From positions 419,255 through 483,254 of the forward strand of contig NZ_JAUKWP010000001.1 in the NCBI RefSeq assembly GCF_030504545.1: a DNA stretch of 64,000 nucleotides, given 5' to 3'. Source of the DNA: Lactobacillus sp. YT155 (GTDB taxonomy: Bacteria; Bacillota; Bacilli; Lactobacillales; Lactobacillaceae). Of this stretch, positions 38,136 to 47,395 are shown one piece after another. The notes under the pieces are model-generated. The model was given only the letters and a program-made list of their open reading frames with translations, was not told the origin of the DNA and did no database searches. The position numbers and the translations under genes are program-made. Each line of letters begins with the position of its first letter. The stretch's first letter is position 1.

Positions 38136-39446
38136 ATGGATAACGAACTTAATCGTCAAAATTTATCAAAATTTAAAGAAAATCTACACCAAGTTGCTAA
38201 AAGTGAAGTACTTAAAAACGCTGTCGCTAATGTTGGTATAAATAAAGTTGCTCAAAATTTCGCTAACAGTCATCTTGATGATACTTTTTCACTAGACTTG
38301 GATACAGGTAAGGTTAGCAATCAAAAAAGATCTGGCCGTTGCTGGTTATTTTCCACATTAACCAATCTTCGTACTGATTTTGCGAAAAAATACAATGTAA
38401 AAGATTTTGAACTTTCACAGAACTATTTATCATTTTATGACCGCTTGGAGAAAGCTAACTACTTCTTTAAAAACGTTATCGATACCGCATCTTTACCCAT
38501 TGATGATCGAAAAGTCGCGGTGATTTTTCAAACCGGAAGTGATGACGGTGGTCAATGGCAATTCTCAGCCAACTTAGTGAGAAAATATGGCGTAGTTCCC
38601 GATTATGTTATGCCTGAAACTTATAACTCTTCCAATACCTCTGAATTTAGCGAGGTTTTGAATAGTTATTTACGCAAAAAAGGATTGGAATTGCGGAATT
38701 TAGTTAAAGAAAACAAATCAACCGATGAATTTGTCGAAGCATGTTTGAATGATGTCTACCGGATGTGTGTATATGCGTTCGGAGAACCAGTCGAAAATTT
38801 TGACTTGATGATTCGTGACGATAAAAAGAAATTAATTGCTGAAAAAAATCTTACCCCACAAGAATTTTTGAACAAATATTTCGAGATTGATCTAGATGAC
38901 TATGTGGTATTGATGAGTTCACCTCAATCCGATAAGGAATATGACAAGACTTATCGAATTGAATATCAAGGCAATGTTATCGGACAACCTGATGAGAAAT
39001 TCTTGAATAAACCAATTGCTAGATTGAAAGAATTAGCTATCAAACAGATGCAAGATGGCGAAACTGTCTGGTTTGGAAACGATGTTTCAATTCAATCCTT
39101 GCGCAAGGAAGGAGTTCTTTCAGCAGAACTCTTTGATTACGATAATCTCTTTGAAATCAACTCAATGATGAACAAAGCCGATCGACTAGATACCCGACAA
39201 GGACAGGTTTCTCATGCCATGGTTCTTACAGGTGTAAATTTAGAAGATGGCAAACCAACTAAATGGAAAGTGGAAAATTCCTGGGGAGAAGAGGTTGGAA
39301 GCAAAGGTTACTTCGTCATGGACGATAAGTGGTTTGATGAATACGTCTATGAAGTTGTTGTAAACAAGAAATACTTAACAGCACAAGAGCTTGAACAGTT
39401 TAATCAAGAATCGATTGTATTACCAGCATGGGATGCAATGGCATGA
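38136..39446 (+). CDS. pepC: aminopeptidase C (bleomycin hydrolase family)
   Basis: This 436-residue intracellular cysteine peptidase removes N-terminal residues from peptides in casein or plant-protein breakdown. The catalytic triad lies in SGRCWLFSTLTNLR (Cys near residue 69), VSHAMVLTGV (His) and VENSWGEEVG (Asn). The length is normal for PepC. It is a single gene, divergent from gatD, ending in a terminator shared with the LysR gene. Confidence 0.95.
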   Translation: MDNELNRQNLSKFKENLHQVAKSEVLKNAVANVGINKVAQNFANSHLDDTFSLDLDTGKVSNQKRSGRCWLFSTLTNLRTDFAKKYNVKDFELSQNYLSFYDRLEKANYFFKNVIDTASLPIDDRKVAVIFQTGSDDGGQWQFSANLVRKYGVVPDYVMPETYNSSNTSEFSEVLNSYLRKKGLELRNLVKENKSTDEFVEACLNDVYRMCVYAFGEPVENFDLMIRDDKKKLIAEKNLTPQEFLNKYFEIDLDDYVVLMSSPQSDKEYDKTYRIEYQGNVIGQPDEKFLNKPIARLKELAIKQMQDGETVWFGNDVSIQSLRKEGVLSAELFDYDNLFEINSMMNKADRLDTRQGQVSHAMVLTGVNLEDGKPTKWKVENSWGEEVGSKGYFVMDDKWFDEYVYEVVVNKKYLTAQELEQFNQESIVLPAWDAMA

Positions 39447-39454
39447 TGAAATAT

Positions 39455-39484
39455 AAAAAAGCCTAACTTAGTTAGGCTTTTTTA
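39455..39484. terminator. bidirectional terminator pepC / LysR gene
   Basis: The arms GCCTAAC / GTTAGGC enclose TTA, with AAAAAA on the left and TTTTTT on the right, between convergent genes. Confidence 0.8.
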
Positions 39485-40303
39485 TATTCTTATTTTCTCA
39501 GCATCTTCTTCGAAGCTTTTGTTATAGATTAAATAAATTGAGATTTTGTCGTTTTTCAAAAAATCATTTTTCAAAACTTCTAAATGTTCTTGATTCATTT
39601 GGTAAAAGCTCTCTGTAGTTAATGCAATTCCGTAACCATTTTTGGCTAGATTGATGCTTGATTCAAAATTATCAATTTCGTATTTTCCGGGATCGTTAAT
39701 TCCAGTTTGATATTCGAATAAGTCTCGCAAATAAAATCCGGGTTTAAAGGTGATTAAATGATCAACTAGATATTTCACTGATAATTTTTGTGTGAAGATT
39801 CCCGGTTTGGCAGCAAGGACCACTCGATCATGATAGAGGAACTTTCGTTGATAACGAATGCTTTCTGGTGGGTTAATCACGATTGCCATGTCTAATTCGC
39901 CACTTGCGACCTTCTCAATTCCCTCGGTACTAGTGAGTTCTTCAATATAATATTCAAAATCTTCAGGACTTTGTTCGAAGTTTTCGATTAGTTGAGAAGT
40001 TAAGTAGGTGATGGAAATGCCTAATTTGATTCGTTTTTTATAGGTCAATTTGTTAACTAAACTTTTGTACTGATTAAGGAGTAATTCCATTTGTGGTAAG
40101 TAGTTAGTCAACACTTGTTCACAGGCTATGCCACGCTTTTTTCGAACGAATAGTTGTACACCTAACTTGTCCTCAGCGCTCTTGATTTGTTGGCTTAAAG
40201 TCGACTCAGAAATATCTAATTCTTCCGCTGCTCGTGAATAGTTTAACAATTTGCTTAGAGTTACGATGTATTCCATTTGGCTGATGGTTAATTTGCTTTT
40301 CAT
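39482..40303 (-). CDS. LysR-family transcriptional regulator
   Basis: This 273-residue regulator has an N-terminal winged helix (residues 1-62: MEYIVTLSKLLNYSRAAEELDISESTLSQQI-type helix-turn-helix) and a C-terminal substrate-binding domain. AAGGAGATATG precedes the ATG. It is divergent from the OFA transporter and PanE genes, which it probably controls. An ATCGA-N5-TCGAT repeat in the shared gap is the likely operator. The effector is unknown. Confidence 0.88.
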   Translation of the reverse strand: MKSKLTISQMEYIVTLSKLLNYSRAAEELDISESTLSQQIKSAEDKLGVQLFVRKKRGIACEQVLTNYLPQMELLLNQYKSLVNKLTYKKRIKLGISITYLTSQLIENFEQSPEDFEYYIEELTSTEGIEKVASGELDMAIVINPPESIRYQRKFLYHDRVVLAAKPGIFTQKLSVKYLVDHLITFKPGFYLRDLFEYQTGINDPGKYEIDNFESSINLAKNGYGIALTTESFYQMNQEHLEVLKNDFLKNDKISIYLIYNKSFEEDAEKIRI

Positions 40304-40327
40304 GCCACATATCTCCTTTAATTAACT

Positions 40328-40342
40328 ATCGATTTTTTCGAT
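40328..40342. promoter_or_regulatory. LysR operator candidate
   Basis: ATCGA-N5-TCGAT is a 15-base inverted repeat of the T-N11-A kind used by LysR proteins. It lies in the gap between the LysR gene and the OFA transporter. Confidence 0.5.
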
Positions 40343-40426
40343 TAATACAATAGTAGTTGTCTGGTTGTATAAATGTCAAATTATAATATCATGAAGTTGT
40401 TAAATATTTCACAAAGAGGTGACGAA

Positions 40427-41623
40427 ATGAAAAAGGAAGTAACGATGAATCGCTGGGTGATGTTGGCGGCTCATATTGTCATTAATTTTATTTTAGGTGG
40501 AGTTTACGCATTTAGTTTCTTTAAAACTCCTTTGATTGATAAGTTCCATTGGGATCCAGCTATGTTAGCTTTGGCCTTCTCAATTAACATGGGAATTATT
40601 CCAATTCCGATGATTTTGGGTGGTAAATTAATCGATGATGGAAAAGGAAAACTGGCAATTATTATTGGTGGGATTCTCTTCTCACTAGGATTTATTCTTT
40701 CTGGATTCGTAACTACGCTACCAATGTTGCTCTTAACATATGGAGTAATCGCAGGGTTCGGTTCTGGATTAGCATTTACAGGGAACTTGAACAACATTAT
40801 GAAATTTTTCCCTGACAAACGTGGATTAGCTTCGGGATTAGTCTTATCTGGTGTTGGTATTGGTACTCTACTATGTACCGAAATTGCGAAATTCTTCATG
40901 AAGAGTAATGACATTACTAATTCATTGCTCTATTTAGGAATTGTTTATCTAGTTGTTTTGTTTGTGGTTCAATTCTTTATTAGAAGTGCGCCCGCAAGTA
41001 CAAGTAACAAAATTCCTGCCTCCAAAGTCGACGCTGATTGGAAAACAATGCTCAAGACTTCTAGATTCTGGATTCTTTTCTCAATTTTAGCAATGGGTTG
41101 TTTTGCCGGAGTGGTAATCAGTTCAACTTCTGCTCAAATTGGAATGGAACAGTTTGGATTGAAAGAAGCTGCAGTCATTGTTAGTTCAGTTTCTATCTGT
41201 AATTCAGTTGGTCGAATTTTCTGGGGATTCATTTCTGATAAATTAGGTCCATTTAATGCGATTGTCGTTGTTTATGGACTTTTAGGAATTGCAATGGCAG
41301 GATTATTAATGATTAATGGTGCTGTGCCTTACTTCGTAATTGCTAGTTTTATTGGATTTACTTACGCTGGTGTCTTAACCATCTATCCAAGTTTAACGAG
41401 TATCAACTTTGGATTGAAACATCAAGGAATCAACTATGCGTTTATGTATTTTGGATTTGCAGTCGGATCTGTTTTCTCACCATACGTAACATCATATATT
41501 GGAAAAGAAAATCACAACTATGACTTATCATTCATCATTTCAATTGTTTTGATGGTGGTATCAATTGGTTTAATTTTTGTTGCTAAGAAAATGACTGAAA
41601 AAATTGTGCATAAAGGAGAATAA
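40427..41623 (+). CDS. OFA-family MFS transporter
   Basis: This protein of about 398 residues has 12 helices and fits the oxalate/formate antiporter family of MFS carriers, which move organic acids. FSFFKTPLIDKF near residue 30 and the ASGLVLSGVGIGT segment are typical. I chose the ATG at 40427, preceded by AGAGGTGA; the ORF extends upstream without a good start. It is 2 bases from panE and divergent from the LysR gene. The substrate may be a keto or hydroxy acid. Confidence 0.8.
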   Translation: MKKEVTMNRWVMLAAHIVINFILGGVYAFSFFKTPLIDKFHWDPAMLALAFSINMGIIPIPMILGGKLIDDGKGKLAIIIGGILFSLGFILSGFVTTLPMLLLTYGVIAGFGSGLAFTGNLNNIMKFFPDKRGLASGLVLSGVGIGTLLCTEIAKFFMKSNDITNSLLYLGIVYLVVLFVVQFFIRSAPASTSNKIPASKVDADWKTMLKTSRFWILFSILAMGCFAGVVISSTSAQIGMEQFGLKEAAVIVSSVSICNSVGRIFWGFISDKLGPFNAIVVVYGLLGIAMAGLLMINGAVPYFVIASFIGFTYAGVLTIYPSLTSINFGLKHQGINYAFMYFGFAVGSVFSPYVTSYIGKENHNYDLSFIISIVLMVVSIGLIFVAKKMTEKIVHKGE

Positions 41624-41625
41624 TC

Positions 41626-42555
41626 ATGAAAATTGGAATTGCTGGATTCGGAGCTATGGGTTCTTTATTTGCTGCTAAGTTATTGGAACACAATAACGAA
41701 GTAGTTGCGATTGATGGCTGGGATCAAAATGTTAATACATTGAACGAAAAAGGATTAACTTTTGAAGACAATGGAGAAACAAAAAATTATTCTATCAAGG
41801 CTTTATTTCCTAAAGATGTGAATGAAAAATTTGATTTGATTTTATTGTTCACTAAAGCAATGCAATTGGATGAAATGCTAACTAACCTTGGTGATTCAAT
41901 TGATGATACTTTATTACTTGTACTAGCCAATGGTGTTGGTAACGTGGAAACAATTGAAGGACACTCATCAAGAGATAATATTATGGCGGGAACGACTCTC
42001 TGGTCATCAGAATTAGTAGGTCCGGGCTCAATCAAAGCATCAGGGACAGGTTCAATTAATCTTCAATATTTGGGAACAAGTAAAGATGCTAAAGTAGCCG
42101 AAGTTGTTGCCGAAATGAATGCTTCTGGTTTGAACGTCACTCAATCAAATGATGTTATCAGTGTTATCTGGACCAAAGCTGCCTTTAACTCAGTTATCAA
42201 CACTTATTGTGGAATTCTGGATTGTTCAGTTGGTCAATTTGGAACAATCAAAGATCGTGATTTTTTGATGGATTCAGTCTTGGATGAAATCAGCGAGGTT
42301 GCCGCCGCTGAAAAAGTTGAATTCCATAAAGAAAAAGTGAAAGCAACTTTGGAAGAACAATTTGACCCTAAGAAGAGTGGTAATCACTATCCATCATTAC
42401 ACCAAGATTTGTCTAAAGGAAGAAAAACTGAAATTGACTTCTTGAATGGATATTTCGCTAAGTTAGGTGAGAAGCACGGCATCAATGTTGATGATAATAG
42501 CTTGCTAACAAGTATTATTCATGCCAAAGAAGATTTGAACGAATTGAAGAAATAG
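41626..42555 (+). CDS. panE: 2-dehydropantoate 2-reductase family protein
   Basis: This 309-residue NADPH enzyme belongs to the PanE/ApbA family, which reduces ketopantoate to pantoate in coenzyme A synthesis. The motif GIAGFGAMGSLFAAKLLEHN is the nucleotide site, and KAAFNSVINTYCGIL holds the conserved Lys. In lactic acid bacteria PanE-like enzymes also reduce branched 2-keto acids to hydroxy acids, and linkage to an organic-acid carrier makes that possible here. AAAGGAG precedes the ATG. It runs up to the pyr promoter. Confidence 0.85.
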   Translation: MKIGIAGFGAMGSLFAAKLLEHNNEVVAIDGWDQNVNTLNEKGLTFEDNGETKNYSIKALFPKDVNEKFDLILLFTKAMQLDEMLTNLGDSIDDTLLLVLANGVGNVETIEGHSSRDNIMAGTTLWSSELVGPGSIKASGTGSINLQYLGTSKDAKVAEVVAEMNASGLNVTQSNDVISVIWTKAAFNSVINTYCGILDCSVGQFGTIKDRDFLMDSVLDEISEVAAAEKVEFHKEKVKATLEEQFDPKKSGNHYPSLHQDLSKGRKTEIDFLNGYFAKLGEKHGINVDDNSLLTSIIHAKEDLNELKK

Positions 42556-42557
42556 TA

Positions 42558-42586
42558 TTGACTTATTAATTTACAATTTGTATTAT
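42558..42586 (+). promoter_or_regulatory. pyr operon promoter
   Basis: TTGACT and TATTAT are separated by 17 bases, right after panE. This is a strong sigma-A-type promoter about 250 bases before pyrB, leaving room for the attenuator. Confidence 0.8.
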
Positions 42587-42610
42587 CTAAACAACATAAC
42601 TTTTAAATAA

Positions 42611-42630
42611 GTCCAGAGAGGCTTGAAAGG
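42611..42630 (+). promoter_or_regulatory. PyrR-binding RNA loop
   Basis: GTCCAGAGAGGCTTGAAAGG matches the conserved PyrR anti-antiterminator loop (CCAGAGAGGCT then AAGG). With UMP bound, PyrR stabilises this hairpin and lets the downstream terminator form. pyrR itself is not in this window. Confidence 0.9.
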
Positions 42631-42782
42631 TATCACAGGAGATAGACTAAATCTATCAAAAATGAAACTTTCTTTGTCGAACTGGCAGAGAAGGTTTTTT
42701 GTTGCAGCAAGAATTTTTAATGGGATCCAGTGAGATTCTAAAGATTCTGTCTTTTTAGTGTAAATAATAGGCAAAAACTTTA

Positions 42783-42816
42783 GGGATACTGGATAACAAT
42801 CTGGTATCCCTTTTTT
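42783..42816 (+). terminator. pyr attenuator terminator
   Basis: GGGATAC and GTATCCC pair around an inner GGAT/ATCT helix, followed by TTTTTT. It lies 17 bases before pyrB and after a long leader, the classic PyrR-controlled attenuator. Confidence 0.88.
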
Positions 42817-42832
42817 ATATTAGGAGGAAAAA

Positions 42833-43717
42833 ATGGATAATATCTTAACAATGGACACGGTGGCAACAAACGATGTAATGCGGATTATTGAGAGAGCTTT
42901 GGAATTCAAAAAAGGAGCTAAAAGTTCATTTCAAAACAAGAGCGTAATGAATATGTTCTTCGAAAATAGTACGCGGACCAAGACAAGTTTTCAGATGGCC
43001 GAAGCTAATCTAGGAATGAATGTTTTAAACTTTGATGTCGATACTTCGTCCATTAAAAAAGGGGAAACATTGTATGACACAGTCAAAACAGTTGAAAGCA
43101 TTGGTGTTGATGTGGCAGTGATTCGTGACAGTCAAGATGCATATTATCAACAATTAAAAGATGTAAATATCCATATTCTTAATGCCGGTGATGGCAAGGG
43201 ACAACACCCATCACAAAGCTTCTTAGACCTAATGACAATTTATGAAAAGTTCCACCACTTTGATGGTTTGAATGTAGCAATAGTCGGGGATTTGAAGCAT
43301 TCAAGAGTTGCCCATTCAAACAGTGTAATTTTAGAAAAACTTGGAGCCAATCTATTCTATGGTGGACCAAAATCTTGGTACACCGAAGAATTCCATCACT
43401 TTGGGCCACTGCTACCAATTGATGAATTAGTGGGAACTATGGATGTGGTGATGCTATTGCGAGTGCAAAAAGAACGTCTAGCAACCGATGAACAATTTGC
43501 CGCAGATAACTATCTGGAAACCTATGGACTAACTAGTAATAGAGCTAACAAAATGAATTCGGAAGCAATTATCATGCACCCAGCGCCAGTTAATCGCGGA
43601 GTTGAAATTGCTGATGAAGTTGTTGAATGCAATAAGTCAGTAATTTTCCCACAAATGACAAATGGCGTTTTTGCCAGAATGGCGATGTTAGAAGAAGTCC
43701 TTCAAGGAGAAGCTTAA
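42833..43717 (+). CDS. pyrB: aspartate carbamoyltransferase
   Basis: This 294-residue catalytic chain joins carbamoyl phosphate and aspartate in the first committed step of pyrimidine synthesis. STRTKTSF is the carbamoyl-phosphate loop, HPSQSFLDL the second, and HPAPVNRG the third. AGGAGG precedes the ATG. It is the first gene after the PyrR attenuator; its stop overlaps the pyrC start (TAATG). pyrR and carAB are not nearby. Confidence 0.95.
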   Translation: MDNILTMDTVATNDVMRIIERALEFKKGAKSSFQNKSVMNMFFENSTRTKTSFQMAEANLGMNVLNFDVDTSSIKKGETLYDTVKTVESIGVDVAVIRDSQDAYYQQLKDVNIHILNAGDGKGQHPSQSFLDLMTIYEKFHHFDGLNVAIVGDLKHSRVAHSNSVILEKLGANLFYGGPKSWYTEEFHHFGPLLPIDELVGTMDVVMLLRVQKERLATDEQFAADNYLETYGLTSNRANKMNSEAIIMHPAPVNRGVEIADEVVECNKSVIFPQMTNGVFARMAMLEEVLQGEA

Positions 43718-44976
43718 TGCTAATTAAAAATGGTAAAGTTTTCCAAAAGGATCATTATGAAAAACTAGATATTCTGATTGAGGGCGATAAAATTGTCAAT
43801 CTATCACCAGAGATTACAGTTTCAGATGATGAAGTAATTGATGCACAAGGAAAAATTGTTAATCCAGGATTTATTGACGTTCATGTTCATTTTCGTGAGC
43901 CAGGACAAACTGATAAAGAGACGATTCTGACCGGATCTCAAGCAGCAGCCAAGGGTGGATATACTACCGTTGGTGCCATGCCTAATGTTATTCCAGTTCC
44001 CGATACATCAGAAAAATTTCAGATACAGCAAATTCTCAATCAACAATCAGTAATTACTTTGGAACAATATGCGCCAATTACAACTAATGAAATCGGCGAT
44101 GAATTAGTCGATTTTGAAAGAATGCAGAAGTTAGGGGCATTTGCCTTTTCAAACGATGGACATGCAGTTAAGAATTCGCGAACAATGCTACATGCAATGA
44201 AAGAGATTGCCAAAATTAACAGTCATTTGGCAGCCCATATTGAAGATGTTGATTTGTTCAATCACGGAGTTATCAATAAAGGGAAAAAATCCGCAGAATT
44301 TGGCTTGCCAGGAATTTCTGAAGCAACTGAAACTGCTCAGTTAGCAAGGGATTTGGTGCTTGCTAAAGAAACGGGAGTTCATTATCATGCTAGTCATATT
44401 TCTACCAAAACAAGTGTAGAAATGATTCGTTCCGCAAAAAATGACGGGATAAATGTGACTTGTGAAGTGACACCGCACCATTTATTACTGTGCGAAGACG
44501 ACATTAAAGAAGATAATGCGATGTACAAGATGAACCCGCCTTTACGAACTAAGGAGGATCAAGCAGCGTTGATTGCTGGTCTGCAAGAAGGGGTGATTGA
44601 TATGATTGCCACCGACCACGCTCCGCATACTATGACTGAAAAAACACGCGGATTCCTGAGAAGTAGTTTCGGCATCTCGGGAATAGAAACAGCTTTTTCA
44701 TTGTTATTTACGAAGTTAGTTAAGACTGAAACTATCACATTAGAAAAGTTAATCCAGTTAATGTCGGTGCACCCTGTGGAAATATTTGACCTCCCAAGCC
44801 CGGAAATTCAAGTAGGAAATACAGCTAATTTGAATATTATTGATTTAGAAAAAGAATCAGAAATTCAAGCGACAAAATTCATTTCAAAAGGAAAAAATAC
44901 TCCTTTTGATGGAGTAAAAGTTTCTGGACAAGTGACAGCAACTATCTGTAATGGACAAATAGTATATGGAGGTTAG
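43717..44976 (+). CDS. pyrC: dihydroorotase
   Basis: This 419-residue metal enzyme closes carbamoyl aspartate to dihydroorotate. FIDVHVHFREPGQTDKE holds the metal His pair, and the C-terminal region has MIATDHAPHTMTEK with the catalytic Asp and His. It is of the large, Bacillus-type class I. Translation is coupled to pyrB by TAATG. A 101-base gap follows before pyrF. Confidence 0.95.
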   Translation: MLIKNGKVFQKDHYEKLDILIEGDKIVNLSPEITVSDDEVIDAQGKIVNPGFIDVHVHFREPGQTDKETILTGSQAAAKGGYTTVGAMPNVIPVPDTSEKFQIQQILNQQSVITLEQYAPITTNEIGDELVDFERMQKLGAFAFSNDGHAVKNSRTMLHAMKEIAKINSHLAAHIEDVDLFNHGVINKGKKSAEFGLPGISEATETAQLARDLVLAKETGVHYHASHISTKTSVEMIRSAKNDGINVTCEVTPHHLLLCEDDIKEDNAMYKMNPPLRTKEDQAALIAGLQEGVIDMIATDHAPHTMTEKTRGFLRSSFGISGIETAFSLLFTKLVKTETITLEKLIQLMSVHPVEIFDLPSPEIQVGNTANLNIIDLEKESEIQATKFISKGKNTPFDGVKVSGQVTATICNGQIVYGG

Positions 44977-44978
44977 AG

Positions 44979-45041
44979 ATGAAATTGTGGTCGGTTTTTA
45001 AAGAAGAAATCTTACAAACTTCCATTATTAATACAAAATGA
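44979..45041 (+). CDS. possible 20-codon peptide or gene remnant
   Basis: An ATG at 44979 follows a good GGAGGTT site by about 5 bases and opens a 20-codon frame (start MKLWSVFKEEILQ). I recognise no function. It lies where carA and carB or other pyr genes are found in some lactobacilli, so it may be a leftover of a deleted gene. It may also be chance. It does not overlap any other gene. Confidence 0.3.
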   Translation: MKLWSVFKEEILQTSIINTK

Positions 45042-45077
45042 TTTTATGGCGACCATATTATCGAAAAGGAAACCAAT

Positions 45078-45776
45078 ATGAATAAACCATTAATTATTGC
45101 CCTAGATTTTCAGGAACAAACCAAATGTCTAAACTTTCTTAAGTCTTTGATGCAACAAGGCTATAAGCCATTTGTAAAAGTTGGGCTAGAAATGTTCATT
45201 AATTATGGACAAGATTTTATTAAAGCTTTACGAGATTGGGACCTGCCTGTTTTTTTAGATTTGAAATTGAATGATATCCCTAACACGGTGGAGAGAACCT
45301 GTGAAGTGATTGCTAAGTGGAATATTACCTATCTAACAGTTCATGCAAATGGTGGATCACAAATGATTGCAGCAGCAAAACGTGGGTTGCAAACAGCCGA
45401 TAATCGAACCAAGTTATTGGCAGTAACTCAGCTGACGTCTCTAGATGATAATGATTTAAGAAATGATTTCAAAATAGAAATGACGAGCCAAGAGAATGTC
45501 TTTAATTTAGCTCAGTTAGCTTTTAAGAGTGGTGCTGATGGAGTTATTTGTTCGGCCGCAGAGAACTTGGAAATTAAGGCTAAGACTTCAACGAATTTTC
45601 TATGCATTAATCCCGGAATTAGACCGGCCTGGTCGGATAGGAACGAACAAAAAAGAGTGGTAACACCAACTCAAGCTAAAGTCTTTCAAAGTGACGGAAT
45701 TGTAGTTGGACGACCAATTACGCAAGCTCAAAATGAAATTGAAGCTTATCGAAAAATTCAAGGAGAGTGGAACTAA
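45078..45776 (+). CDS. pyrF: orotidine 5'-phosphate decarboxylase
   Basis: This 232-residue enzyme converts OMP to UMP. FLDLKLNDIPNTV holds the catalytic Asp-Lys-Asp triad in the DxKxxD signature. CINPGIRPAWSD is the phosphate-binding segment. The length is normal. Its stop overlaps the ATG of pyrE by one base. It is preceded by AAAAGGAAACCAAT. Confidence 0.95.
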   Translation: MNKPLIIALDFQEQTKCLNFLKSLMQQGYKPFVKVGLEMFINYGQDFIKALRDWDLPVFLDLKLNDIPNTVERTCEVIAKWNITYLTVHANGGSQMIAAAKRGLQTADNRTKLLAVTQLTSLDDNDLRNDFKIEMTSQENVFNLAQLAFKSGADGVICSAAENLEIKAKTSTNFLCINPGIRPAWSDRNEQKRVVTPTQAKVFQSDGIVVGRPITQAQNEIEAYRKIQGEWN

Positions 45777-46405
45777 TGTATACTTCGCAAAAATTAATTC
45801 AAGATTTACTAAAAATTAAGGCTGTAACTTTAAGTCCTGATCAACCATATGTTTGGGCAAGTGGTTTACAAGCACCAATCTATACAGATAATCGATTAAC
45901 TTTTGGCCATACTGAAGTTCGTCAAAACATCGCTAAATTGATGGCTTCCATAATTAGGAAAAACTATCCAGAAGTGACGGTAATTTGTGGCGTTGCCACT
46001 GCCGGAATTCCTCATGCCACCGCCGTAGCCAATATTTTGAATTTGCCACTTAGTTATGTGCGACCACAGCCAAAAGATCATGGACGTGGGAAACAAATCG
46101 AAGGTTGTGTCACCGCTGATGACAAAGTCGTGGTAATTGATGACTTAATTTCGACTGGTGGAAGTGTCTTGAAGGCAGTGGAAGTGGTTAGAAGAACTGG
46201 GGCACAAGTATTGGGGACCACCGCAATTTTTTCTTACAACTTGCCACTCGCTGATGCTAACTTTTCCAAGCACAACACTCAATTAATTTCGTTAACAAAT
46301 TTTCATGAACTTATTCAAGAAGCAAAAGATAGTAAATATATTAATGACTACGAGTTGTTGCTGTTAAGAAGATGGTATCAAGAATTGAAAGGGTTGGTTA
46401 GTTAA
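45776..46405 (+). CDS. pyrE: orotate phosphoribosyltransferase
   Basis: This 209-residue enzyme joins orotate and PRPP to make OMP. VVVIDDLISTGGSVLKAVE is the PRPP-binding motif. The N-terminal region is typical of the Bacillus-type enzyme. I chose the ATG at 45776 because GGAGAG lies upstream and the TTG at 45767 does not fit the site. pyrD follows directly. Confidence 0.94.
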   Translation: MYTSQKLIQDLLKIKAVTLSPDQPYVWASGLQAPIYTDNRLTFGHTEVRQNIAKLMASIIRKNYPEVTVICGVATAGIPHATAVANILNLPLSYVRPQPKDHGRGKQIEGCVTADDKVVVIDDLISTGGSVLKAVEVVRRTGAQVLGTTAIFSYNLPLADANFSKHNTQLISLTNFHELIQEAKDSKYINDYELLLLRRWYQELKGLVS

Positions 46406-47395
46406 TTGATATTATATAGATTTTTCAGACCACTAGTTTTCTTGTTCACACCAGAATTTGATCACCACCTAGTAGGATTTTTTCTCAGTCTAATCCATCG
46501 AAGCAGATTGCTAACAAAGTTAACTTGTAAACTATTCAAAGTTTCCAGTGCTCAGAATGTTGAAATCGCGAGAATTAACTTTCCCAATCGAATAGGGATG
46601 GCTGCAGGTTTTGATAAGAATGGAACTTTTTATAATGGCATAGCTGCCTTAGGTGCAGGTTTTGTTGAAGTCGGCAGTGTGACGCTAACTGCACAACCGG
46701 GGAATGCTAAGCCGCGGGTTAAAAGATTGGTTGAAGATGAAGCAATTATCAATCACATGGGTTTGAATAATGTAGGCGTTGAGAAAGCGCAAAAGAATCT
46801 CAGTAAAGTGCAATCCATTGTGCCAATTGGTATAAACATTGCTCCCAATCATGGACTGACAACAAAAGAAATGATTCAACAAATGACAAAATCTGCGGAA
46901 GCTCTTGAAAGTGAGGGTGATTTTTTAGTTCTGAACTTGAGTTGCCCGAATCAAGACGGTGTGAAGAGTCTCCAAGATGCTGGAATTATTAGCCAATTGT
47001 TGGATGAGATTGAAGCAAAAAAACCTATTTTTCTTAAATTTAGTAGTGACTTACCAGATGAAAAGTTGCTAGAAAGCATTGCAAAAAATATTGAACGAAT
47101 TAGTGGTGTAGTGATGTCGAACACCACGACCACGAGAGAAAACTTGAAATCAAAAAATCAAAAATTTGTTGGTGGATTAAGTGGGAAACCATTATTCAAT
47201 AAAACACTGAAACAAGTGAAACTGGTACGACAAAAATTCCCAGAAGATTTAGCAGTTATTCATTCAGGAGGAATTTTTACCGTCAGGGATGTCAAAGAAT
47301 CTCTGGCCGCCGGCGCTGATTTAGTAGAGATATACACATCATTAATCTATCAAGGACCAACAATTTTCAAGGAAATACAAAAAAAGACTGCCTGA
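46406..47395 (+). CDS. pyrD: dihydroorotate dehydrogenase, class 2-like
   Basis: This 329-residue flavoenzyme oxidises dihydroorotate to orotate. An N-terminal extension (ILYRFFRPLVFLFTPEFDHH) and the GGLSGKPLFNK and IYTSLIYQGP segments resemble membrane-bound, quinone-using class 2. However, the catalytic base segment reads NLSCPNQDG, with Cys as in class 1, where class 2 normally has Ser. The start is TTG with no strong ribosome site. Class 2 enzymes feed electrons to quinone, which would fit the cyd genes here. No pyrK is adjacent. Confidence 0.85.
   Translation: MILYRFFRPLVFLFTPEFDHHLVGFFLSLIHRSRLLTKLTCKLFKVSSAQNVEIARINFPNRIGMAAGFDKNGTFYNGIAALGAGFVEVGSVTLTAQPGNAKPRVKRLVEDEAIINHMGLNNVGVEKAQKNLSKVQSIVPIGINIAPNHGLTTKEMIQQMTKSAEALESEGDFLVLNLSCPNQDGVKSLQDAGIISQLLDEIEAKKPIFLKFSSDLPDEKLLESIAKNIERISGVVMSNTTTTRENLKSKNQKFVGGLSGKPLFNKTLKQVKLVRQKFPEDLAVIHSGGIFTVRDVKESLAAGADLVEIYTSLIYQGPTIFKEIQKKTA

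Noticed and set aside
42595-42832. Non-coding ORFs in the pyr leader
   Set aside because: The PyrR loop and attenuator explain the leader; ORFs on the minus strand lack ribosome sites.
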